From contig CAJJDO010000067.1 in NCBI GenBank assembly GCA_905183005.1, positions 1-64,000 of the forward strand: DNA of 64,000 nucleotides, written 5' to 3'. Each line of letters opens with the position of its first letter. Within the stretch, counting starts at the first letter, position 1. The stretch is from Paramecium pentaurelia (taxonomy: Eukaryota > Ciliophora > Oligohymenophorea > Peniculida > Parameciidae). The position numbers and the translations under genes were made by a program. Below are positions 1-10,643 of the stretch, one piece after another. The notes under the pieces were generated by a model. It saw only the letters and a program-made list of their open reading frames with translations. It made no database searches and was not told where the DNA came from.

Positions 1-1020
1 TAAATTTTAACATTACTCTCAATTCAAGATAATGTATCAATCGCCTGTTAATTGATAAGATATTAAAAAACTTTGAAAACATATTAAAAAATATTATATT
101 TTTGTAATTATTAAGATTTAAGAAGACAATTATATCTTCTCTAACAGTATTATATATGAATCTTAATTATTGATTAACTTGAGCTCAACTTGAAATTTTA
201 CATACATCAAATAATAAACAGTTATTACTCAATGTATAATCACTGTTGTCCCTTCAAAATGATTTTTTTACAAAATTAATTAATATCTAAACCAAAAATA
301 ATATCCCTTAAGTCTTTAAATACTCATCAACTGGTTATATTTTACAATTAAATTAAGAAAGTGCACCTAAATTGTAGAATTAAAAAGGAAATATTTATTG
401 GTATTTGTTAAACACAATGAACAATCTTAATAAAATTTATCTTCTCTATAACAACCACTTAAGATAAATTGAACGATTAATTATTTAAATATATAAAAAA
501 GCATTAATATTAGTCACACTTAAATGAATGGGTATTTTCTCTTAAATTTCCAAAATAAGTATTTTACTAATAAAAGTTTTTCAATAACATTGTTAAAATT
601 TAAAGGTTATAAAATCAATTTAATAAAAAATAATAGTATTACTGTTAATTAAATATGAGTTGAGAAAAATATTATTTTGTGAATATTAGAATAATACAAA
701 GATTAGAAAACTTAGAAATGATAAATGCTGAAAGATTTAGTTGTAGAATCTACTTTATAAATCTTGTACAATTCACATTCTAAATTTAAATTGAGAGAAA
801 ATGCTTGGTTATGATAAGAATAATACCAAAAAAATAGTATACAAAGATTTAAGATATTATTGCATTCATGCAACTAAAAGTTCAATTTCATAATATTTTA
901 AAATGTGTTAAATTAATTTCCATTTTAATTGAAGTCTGGGTAAACCATAATATTAGATGTATCTAAATTTTAAATAATATTCTTTTACTTCAAAGGGGTG
1001 TTAAAAAAAGGATATCTTGT
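1..1020. other. AT-rich stretch without a recognisable gene
   Basis: No open frame here shows a family motif or a codon pattern I recognise. The stretch is mostly A/T runs with scattered short frames. Nothing resembles a telomere repeat, so the window edge is not visibly a chromosome end. Confidence 0.6.
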
Positions 1021-1821
1021 ATTTTTAACCTAAATTTCTTTAAATCTATAATCTGAACAATACTTGTTTTTGATTTCCCATAGACGGATAGAGTTATCCT
1101 AACTACCAGAAGCTAATGTAATTCCATCCGGAGAAATACAGACTGATCTGATACACTTACTATGATCATCTAATAATTTATTCAATTCATGGATTTTAAT
1201 GTTCCTCCATTTACAATTGAATAGTTATGCACCATTCAATTTCACTCCACTGATGTCTACATTAACAAATTCCAATCCATTTAAGTTGCATCATACAAAG
1301 TTACCTCCAATTAAAGATGTATTCTAGATCCTTATATTTTCTAAAGATTGGTTCTTGAGTTCCACCTTCATCTAAACTAACATATGTAAAGAATTAGATA
1401 CACATTAGATTAATGTGTTGTCAATAGATGTTAGGTTAACTAAAAATTACAGAAATTTTATGATCATTCTATTATCCTGGATTCTATTGATGAGACCTTA
1501 TTTAAATTCTTCATTTTCTTCAGAGGAAAAGTCTTAAGAATTGAAGTTGTGATCTTTTAATTTTCTTAGTATATCTGTAATTTATTTTATTTCATTTACA
1601 ATAACATACAATTTCTATTCTGAATTAGTTTAGCTGGTATTCCCTTATTGTTATAAAATTTATGATCCTAAATTTATTTGATCAGAAAGATATTCAAAGC
1701 AATCTTAAACTTTTTCCTTTCTTAATTTTTCTAATAAGACACCAAATATTTATTCATCTATATCTTTGACTTAACCAAAGATGTCAGCTAGAGCTTCCTT
1801 CAATTAAAAAGAGCCTTACAT
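1021..1821 (-). pseudogene. broken WD40 protein with pentapeptide-type linker
   Basis: Read on the minus strand with TAA/TAG as Gln, an ATG at 1821 opens a helical N-terminal part of about 175 residues. It leads into a pentapeptide-like stretch (ISGVKLNGAQLFNCKWRNIK) and one clear WD40 repeat (SVCISPDGITLASGS, then DNSIRLWEIK). Large Paramecium gene families have this order followed by many WD repeats. Here an in-frame TGA at 1291-1293 interrupts the linker (GGNFV-stop-CNLNG), and after one WD repeat the similarity ends, although a full member would run several hundred codons more. I see a copy that has lost its 3' end and gained a stop. The remaining doubt is whether the TGA is a sequence error. 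Confidence 0.65.
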
Positions 1822-4800
1822 CTTTATTTTTTATTTTTAATAATAAATGACTATTTTTCAAACTTTAATTTATATACTGCAAATTCGATAAAAGTATCTT
1901 ATGTAATTTAGTAAAATGAAGGTTCGGATTTTATTTTAATATCGAGGTAAATTTTGCTATTGAGAATTCATTTCAACATATTCATTATTTAATTTTTTAA
2001 TAATAGAGGAATTTCTCTAAAAATTTTCTGAAAAACCAAAATTTATATTTTAATTAGATTTTTTTTTCCTTTTTTTATTGAATTGCATCATTTTTATTTA
2101 TGAAATCAACGAATCAAAAATCATTTTGTAGGCTAATATCTTAATAATATATAAAGAATGCAACAATAAAATTGACGGGCTGCGTTATTTGTGTAATGGT
2201 AATAAGAAATTAATAAAAAAATAGAAGATATCATTTATTCTTGATAATTGGCTAACTTCGTTTAGAATTAAGTTTACAAAGTAGAAAATTTGGTTATATT
2301 TTATCGAAACCTGACAATTTTTTTATATTATTTGCCTATTTATCACAAACTATACCAAATTCTACTTCAAGAATATCTTTTTATAAATAAAATTTCAAAT
2401 ATTTAGCAAAATAACCTCATTACTAGTAGTTAAATAATCACTCTTATTAAAATGATGATTAAGAATCAGATCCAACAAAACTTCTTTGTACTATTTAATT
2501 TTTGGCTATGATTTAATCTATTTAAAATTATTTTATTTAAAAAATAGTTTATAGTTAGAATTTGATAAACCATGAGAAATAAGTTTCAGATAAAAAGTAA
2601 AAGGCGATTGAATTATTAAACACTTCAAGTCAGAAAAATATTTTTATATGATTTTGGAGCTTTTATTTTATTTTTTCGTAAATATGTATTTTAGGACATT
2701 TATTTTGCCATATTACACTTCTTACAATAACAAATCATATATATATATCTATATGGTTTCCTTAAGAAATTTATTATCATTTAATTCCATATATTTTTAC
2801 TCCTTTAATATGAGAGTGGATGTGTTTATTTATCAACATTTAAAATTATAATCTGAAAAATCTTACTTATATATTTCTGCTTTTTTATGGATATTAAATT
2901 ATAAAGAATAGATAAATTTGAGTTGTTAGATAATTAAGACTGAAATAATTCGGCATTTTGCTGAAGCTAATAAGAGTATTAGAAGAAAGAAAACATAATA
3001 GTAGTTAAATACCCTTACTGTTAGTTAACCGATATCATAGGAGAATATATGTATATACATGACTATGTTTAAATATTTGATTTTCTTATAAATATATAAA
3101 CAAGCAAATTCTTTGAGTTATTAAGATGTAATTAATTTATAACCTTTTTCTTAAATAAATAAAATAAAACTCCTAGAGATTTATAAATTATCTATTTGAA
3201 ATTGTAGAATAAAACAAAAATTTTAAGATATCAATACTTTTCTCTTAAATCTAGAGATTACATCAAATATTTCAATTAAAAGTTCTATTAGTTTCAATTT
3301 CTAACTTTCCATAAAGAGAATTTTAGGAGACCATTTATCTATTAAAAGATAAAAATATGTCTATTTCATTAAAGATTTAATTATTTTCTTATCATTATTT
3401 TAGGGTAATTTGTCAATGGTTTAAATTTCATATTTCTAGTTAAAATCAATCAAATATACTATCAATATTCTAGCTTAATAAATTAAATGAAATAAATTAA
3501 GAATAAATAGAATAGTTTAAATAAGAATGGCTGTAAAAATTAATGACTATCTGATATCAAACTTAATTCCAATACAGATAGTAATAAATTAGGGCTATTA
3601 ATTTCATACAAGATAGGCTTGAGTTTAAGAATTCTCTTATAAAGAAAAAAATAAATTTGTATAGAGAATATAACTTAAATTTCTAAATTAATATATAAAG
3701 TAAAAATAAAAAATACCACCCTGAAGACTTGAACTTGGAACTTTTTCTTCAAAGGGGATGCTTTCTTCTAAGCTAGATGATTTTGAAGTAAACTTTGAAA
3801 TATATTAATTATATAATATGATTTTAGTTTGGAAAAGAATAAATCAAATTTAATCAGATAGAAAATCCATTCCAATAAGATGGTTCTTTATTCATATAAA
3901 GTATTAACCAAGAAAAAGTAATATCTTCTAGTAATTATTTAATATTAAATGAAAAAAACCAATATAATTTACTAATTAAAAATTTATCATATCTTAACCT
4001 TCCTGAGAGTAAATTAATTTATATTTTGAATAAAGATTATTATAGCTATTATTAGAAATATGTTGAGTGACAAAAGTGATGAAAATATCAATTTTAAATT
4101 GGGAAATATATCTTTAATAGGAGTATGGGTTACGAATAAGCAACTCTAAAAGAATAAGCAAAGATTAGATATTAAAAATATTGCTAAGTTTATAGGCTGC
4201 ATCTCTGTGTTTAATGTACAAATTAGATATTAAGAAAAGAATAATGAGTGGAAAAAGAAGATTAATTGAATAAGGCAGAGGCTTAAGCACTATTTTTGAT
4301 GTCTAATCACTATTTTTTATTTATTTTTGTTGCCACTTTGTGCAGAATTCTGCTTGGATTATAAAAATAATCCATATCCTCTCTTAAAATATTCAGATTA
4401 GACAATATGAATTGAAAAATTATATTGTAATTGATTTAAAATATGATGAATTTTCAATATATAATCAGCCATGGGTCAATTAATTTGGACACTTATTAAA
4501 TTTTCTAAAATTACATGAAAAAATAGAGAAAGTTATGAACTTTCACTAATAATATTTGGGAATAAAAACGAGCTAGAAAATTATTAATAGAATAATTTGA
4601 ACCATTATAACTTATCTTTAAAGTTATTTTTATCTTTTGATGAATTGACACCTAAAATTGATATATTTAAGAAAAAGTAACAGATTAATATTTTTGAATA
4701 TACACAAAAATTATAAATAATAATTTAAATAGTTTATAATTACCTATGTTATATCTTAAATGAATGATAGCTAATTAATTAATATAGTTATTTATAAATT

Positions 4801-5407
4801 AAAATACTAAATTAAATTTTTTGGTGACAAAATTCATTCGATTGTTATTTACTATTCTAATTTATGCATTCTAGAATTTTTAATCACTCCTATTGTGATA
4901 ATCATTGTTTAAAATTCTTTATTATTTTAAAAAATTTATATATTCTGCTAAAAGAATGCAAACTTTTATAGTTCCTAAGCAGAGAAAAAACCATGAGCCT
5001 TTCTACTCTTTTCTAGATCTTTAAATTCTTTCTTGACTTTAAAAAGATAATTAAAATTAAATCCAATAAATTAATAATTAAATTACTTTTATAAATGTAT
5101 AGATTACTTAATACAATATTGATTAGAGTGGTATAATCATTGATAAGCCTTAAAAAATGTGAAAATATCATCAATTTATAGAGTTTTTTAAATAAATTTT
5201 ACTTATTATCCAATAAGAGGCTTGATATAAATATCTATAAGGTATTTCAATAAAATTAAAAATTCTTAAAGTCAATCAATAAGGGATTTTTCTTGTTTAT
5301 GGCAAAAAAAATTCCTTATTTTTGTTAAGCTAGAATATAGTTTAGAGATTTGAATCATTTTTGGTCTATTAAAATAATAATGAAAAATTATTTTCATAAA
5401 AAATAAT
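1822..5407. other. gene-poor AT-rich region
   Basis: About 3.6 kb with no gene I can support. Frames such as the hydrophobic one near 2648-2851 are what chance gives in AT-rich DNA with few stops. The only internal structure I noticed is a tRNA-like segment near 3717-3790, reported as a finding. Confidence 0.5.
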
Positions 5408-5660
5408 TCAAACTTGGGTGAGTTGAAAACTAGGTTTATAGTTGTAAACTTATGTTTGAGGTATGAAACTGAGAGGTGGTCTGAGTGATTCAGTATGTCC
5501 AACAGTTGTAGGTGATTTGTCAGTACCTTTTGGAGTTCTAGAAACTTCCAGATAGTTTAATCAGGATCACACACTTAATTGATATGTAGTCTGAATCTTT
5601 TGTGCTATGGATCGGAAAGATGGAATTAATTGTTTTAGTACTATTCTTATTTCTGGAAAT
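5408..5660 (-). pseudogene. GC-richer coding-like fragment, unknown family
   Basis: This island is visibly less AT-rich than its surroundings. On the minus strand it reads as two peptide-like pieces in different frames: one containing LKQLIPSFRSIAQKIQTTYQ, then one containing LEVSRTPKGTDKSPTTVGH and ending at a TGA (5408-5410). I found no start codon or intron that joins them. It looks like a decayed coding segment. I do not recognise the family. Confidence 0.3.
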
Positions 5661-6974
5661 TTTATTACAGTGCAATAAAAATAATCAGCCATCAATGATG
5701 CATACCTGAGGTGCATTAATAAAGTCACAAGATGTAATTAAAAATAAATTTAAGTTTCAAATGATCTAATATCATATTAAAAATATAACATATTTGAGGA
5801 AGTATTAGAGCAGAAGATACAATAATTTACTTAATTAAGAAATTTTATCATTCATTATCCAATTTTGTTAGTAAGAGAAATAATTAAGCATTCGAAATAG
5901 TTAAAAAAATTTTAAGAACTGAAGTAAATAGGCTTAATTTATAACAACCAGACTTATCTTTAGAATGAATTAATAAAAATATTTAGAAAATGTAATTTAC
6001 CCTAACAAATTTTAATTTAAATAAAAATTTATTATTCATGATCAATAAAAAATCATTTCCCAGTAATAATAAATATTATGTTAGTTTTTTCGTAAATTTC
6101 ATTTTCGGTTATCAGATCATATCTATCAATTGTTTCAGTGTTTGAAAATAAAGGAAATTGATATGAAATATTTTAAATCTTTGGAATTTTTATCATTAAG
6201 ATTTTAATGCTTATTGCTTTGGGTTCATATGGAAACGACTTTATATTTTGATCTATAAATATGTAAATATATATATCTATATATTAAAATTAAATGATAA
6301 TTTTATAAAAATGTTATACTTTTATTTAATTGTGTTTCATATGATATTGATCATTTAATAACACTCATAAATTTAGTTATATAAAGGAATTTAATTCAGT
6401 GTGGGTTTAGCTTTTTTTAGTTGTTGCTGTAAGCAGTAGGGAAATTATATTTATTTTTCTAAATGAGAATACAAAAATTAGCAGAGATAAAAATGACTTT
6501 TATTCTGGTAATTTGTATTTTGAATTCATATGAAAAAAAATCTGACTCATCATTTGGTGTGTTTTTTATTTTAAACATCTTAACTTTAAAAATATTTAAT
6601 GATTCATTTTTCAAAAGAAATAGAATTTTTACCTAAATTAGATTAAGATGATATACCTCATATTTCTGGATGATAAAATTCTTAAGTTTACACTCCCTTT
6701 ATATTTAATTTAAATTGATAATATTTATATATATATTAACTTTCACCTTATGTTTATTTTATAATAAAATTTAGTTAAGTTACTCTCTTTAAGGTGATTT
6801 TATCGCATTTTAATCAATTTATAATATTAAAAAAAATATAATTAATGATATTATGTTTGGAATGAGATATTAAAATGAATTAAATATTTTAGTGTTAAAT
6901 TAAAAAAATATTGAACTTTTTTGATACCAAATAATTATAATGGTCCTTATCCTCTCTTTTAGTAATTTAATTAT

Positions 6975-7160
6975 CTTTTTGGGCGAGTGGGTGGTGAAGG
7001 CTTTTCAGAGTATGAGCTAAACCATCTTGGTTAAATCAAGTCCAAATGAATTTAGGTATATCCGAACCAAAAAAAATAGAAATAGTTAGAAGGGCATCGA
7101 AACGACTTTATATCATTGTGTTAGGCCTATTATCTTTGACGTTTTTCCAGTGTGTCTCAC
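6975..7160 (+). pseudogene. GC-richer coding-like fragment, unknown family
   Basis: A frame opening upstream of 6980 runs through GEWVVKAFQSMS and RPIIFDVFPVC to a TGA near 7165 without an ATG that I can place. Base composition is clearly richer in G/C than the flanks, which suggests former coding or structured RNA sequence. No family recognised. Confidence 0.25.
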
Positions 7161-7401
7161 TGCTTATTGACGCTGACAAGTTTAGAATAGTGAAGGTCTG
7201 TCTCTAAAAATAGTTGTAGAACAATAAATACAATTCATTATTAATTTTAAGGGGAATTATATATATTTTTTGTTTTATATTAATAATAAATTTTGGGTTC
7301 ATCTTCAATTAAATCAAGATTAGCTAAGAATCAACCTAATATACTTCAACCGAATCTCAAGAGAAAAAATTTAGATTATAATCAGATTAAGATATTTATA
7401 T

Positions 7402-7930
7402 ATGTCCGATATTGAACGAGGTAAGAATTTTCAATAATATCCTTCCTAAATTATTTAGAATCTAGTAGCCCTATCCTGGAATGTCTTAAATGGAAGGGAG
7501 GACAAATATTAATAATATCATAACAATAATTGCACAATATCAGCCTTCAAGAAATAAGATGAATTAAATTTGAATCAATAAAATACTAAACATTAAAGAA
7601 ATTTTAATAACCATAAAAAAGTCGACTTAGGGTTAAGATTACTAAATGAATTAGATGCAACGATAAAATTAAATAAATCAATAACAATCAGGATTTTTGT
7701 CCTATCAAAATATAACTTGATATATTAAAATATTAAGGATTTTCCATTGTAGGAGAATATAAGTATCGAAATGTACTGCTTGACAACAAAGGAACAATCC
7801 TACCTCATGTTAAAGTATTTGAAGAGAGGATTAATTTTCCACAATTCAAAACTGCGTGAGTTGTAAGCCGTTTATTTTTTAAATATAAGCTCCTCAAATG
7901 GAAATTATGCTTGCTACTTCATTTTAATTT
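7402..7930 (+). CDS. possible small protein of unknown function
   Basis: From an ATG at 7402 the Gln-code frame stays open for about 176 codons to a TGA near 7928, without needing an intron. Composition is protein-like, with charged residues and a segment DLGLRLLNELDATIKLN. Two short introns (around 7420 and 7863) are also conceivable. There is no recognisable domain. Open frames this long can arise by chance here, and the antisense strand at about 7911-8090 also reads as a plausible amphipathic helix, so this call is weak. Confidence 0.25.
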
Positions 7931-8269
7931 TGTGATACCTGTATTATTACTCTCTGCAAAATCTCTTGAATTTCAATATTTAATCTTGAACTCATCTGTA
8001 GAAGGTCCTTTAAAACGTGTTTAAGTGCAGTTAATCTTTCCTACAAGTTTCTTAAGTAAATTAGATGGAACTTTAAAAATATGAATGAATATAATAAGTA
8101 CAAAAATATCGGAAAAAATAGAAATTTATTAATATTGGATTAAGTTTCTATTAAAGTTTCACTTTGTTTCATACGGAATGGCTTAGCAAGTTACAAGAAC
8201 ATCTACCAGAAAATCTTAATAAATGATTTTGCAGATATGAGAAAAACATGTAGAATACATTTGTAATCT

Positions 8270-8711
8270 TACAGACGATTTGTCTGCTCAATTTGAATAA
8301 AAGAAAAACGATAAAGCTAGAATTAAAATGGCATAAATTTTGGATTAAGATGCAAATATTCTAATCAAAGTTCAAGAAAAGAAAGCATTAAAAAGAAAAA
8401 GTGATTTATATCATTATATTTTTCTCTTAAAAAGGGTTTAAACATCATCATATTCAGATTTAGTTGATAAAATTTTTCTCATTAAAAGGCTTCATTAATA
8501 AAGTTTATTTAATAATAATTGTAAATTACTTGAAAAAAATACTTATCTCCACTTGTTTCTTTAAAATTTCTGTATTGTTAGATCTTTTTTCATAACAATT
8601 TTATACTCTCAAAATGATATTATTAGAGTTATGTAAACTAATGGTAACTTATGTAATTTTATTTATCCAAATGGTTCTTTTAAATTGATGTTTTTGCAGA
8701 ATTTGTGAAGG
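8270..8711 (+). pseudogene. coding-like fragment, unknown family
   Basis: A plus-strand frame runs from NLTDDLSAQFEQKK through KRKSDLYHYIFLLK to a TGA at about 8709. Just upstream a second piece in another frame (EWLSKLQEHLPENLNK) appears to belong to it, but no GT...AG segment can join the two. I read it as a frameshifted remnant; chance openness cannot be excluded. Confidence 0.25.
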
Positions 8712-9527
8712 CAGAAAACCATTGGAATTAAATGTTACCTTAAAAAATATATTCCACAATTCAATCATTTTAAAAGTTTTCTGTAAGAACTTGGAGGAGG
8801 GTTAGGAAAGTAGAAAAGCAATTAGTTTATTAAGGCTATTTGTTACATTTGGTTCAATTATTCCTCAAAAGAGATTAGGATACGAAAGATCTTCTTTGAA
8901 TACTAACTATTTTATTACTCATATTTTTCAAATTTACATTTTATTCTATCCCATAAAGTTTTATCAAATATAAAAAAAATTAAAATAAAATAAGTGGAAA
9001 GCTTCAACTAAATTGAAAAATATTCCTTGTAATGCTAAAAATTAGCTTAAATGAAAGAATATTCATTAAATTAATATTTATTTAAGATAAAAACAAATCT
9101 TCATAAATTCGATAATAGAAGCAAATAATTGACATCTAATAAAACATTATAGTTTATTTTTTATTGAACTTAGCCTTTTGTATTAGCAGGTTTTATGCTA
9201 ATTAAAGTTTCTACAAATTCAAGGTTATAATCTTTATTGTAATAGACTAATGCAAAAATTAATTGTGATAAATTTAAGATTTATTCTCTAAATTTAAACT
9301 TTTGTATTTGAATAATTTCCAGAAATTAGATCGATTTTCAAGAACATGAATGCGAATGCTATATGAAACTATTGAAAGATTAAAGACTTTAAAAAAAGTT
9401 TTGGATTGATTTTTATTTATTTGCCAAAAATTCTAATGAATTTAAAACATATATTATGTGTATATAAATTATTTATTTAATTCATAATATTATGTTTAAA
9501 TATGTAAATTTTAGATCAATATATTCA

Positions 9528-10417
9528 ATGGCAAGAAATGTCAGAATTGTGAATAAATTAAAAAAAACATAAGATGTTTCCTAATAATTTTCAATGGCTT
9601 ATGAAGATAAAAACGATGAGGATGGTATTAATAATATAATTATGAGATGTGATTGGAAGTCTCAACGATATAAAATTAGAATAAAATACTATCCTTAAAG
9701 AAGCTATAAAACCTGACATTAATTTAATTAAAGAGACTGTTTTGTTTGATGGAGATGATCCTTATTACGAAAAAGTTGTTGATAGGCCTGATAAAGGAAC
9801 TGTTTGGGGATTACAAGGTGAGCTAGTGTAATAAAGAGATATTTTATTTGACCCTAATGAATAGTTGGACATATATAAATTAATTTCTTTTTTAGAAGTA
9901 ACCTTTTTTAATAGTAATTAAGATCAATTAAATTAAAGATATTGTACATTATGATCTAGAAGATTATGGAAAACAGTTGCCTTAAAGATATGGAATTGTA
10001 GGAACGATGTTTTCAAGCAATCATGGTTGGAAAGTTTGTAAAGAATTAGTAAAAGGGTTTATGATCCAATATCAAAAAGAATAAGAAGAAATCAAGAACT
10101 TGAATTTAAGATTAGGTAATGAAGCCATGAACGCAGAACCTGATTAACGAGGAATCATGAATTTAAAAAGACTTCATCATTTGGGTATAGGAACTTATGG
10201 TAAACCTCAGATTAGTGGATAAAAGGATGATGAATGGCTGATGGTTTATTATAAATAATATATGATTCACCTGTTGACAGAAGATAGTAGATAGGAGGTT
10301 GATATAGAAGCTAAGTGGATGTATTAACCTACAGAAGAACATATGGATGAATACGATAAATTAATGATTGCCACAAAAACAGGAAATAGAAGATTTTTCG
10401 AGCCTCTTGATCAATGA
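9528..10417 (+). CDS. conserved-looking protein of unknown function
   Basis: This is the first convincing gene from the left. ATG 9528 opens MARNVRIVNKLKK. Two introns, 22 nt at 9625-9646 and 25 nt at 9898-9922, each correct a frame shift, and the gene ends at TGA 10415-10417, giving about 280 residues. The protein is acidic to neutral and soluble, with no membrane segment. Segments include DEDDVIGSLND, FDGDDPYYEKVVDRPDKGT, YGIVGTMFSSNHGWKVCKEL and a C-terminal MATKTGNRRFF-like tail. I do not recognise the family. It is followed after 226 bp by the prominin-like gene on the same strand. Confidence 0.7.
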
Positions 10418-10643
10418 TTATGTATTAATTGTATAAATTTATCTATTTCAATTTTAAGTTATGTTTATAGTTAAATACTGATGTTATTAATTCTTAGATT
10501 GAATTTTTGATTCTTATTATAGTTTTTAAACATTCAATTCTTAGGTTTAAGAAACTTAGATTCAAAAATTAACTAATTCAATGACTTTCTATATTTAAAT
10601 GTATGAGTATAAGTAGATTTTTTAGAATAATTTATTTGGTATA

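Noticed and set aside
2648..2851. 67-codon hydrophobic frame in the gene desert
   Set aside because: No intron fit, no motif, and expected by chance at this base composition with a single stop codon.
5690..5740. Possible C/D-box snoRNA (TGATG ... CTGA)
   Set aside because: The boxes are too close together for a guide region and no terminal stem forms.
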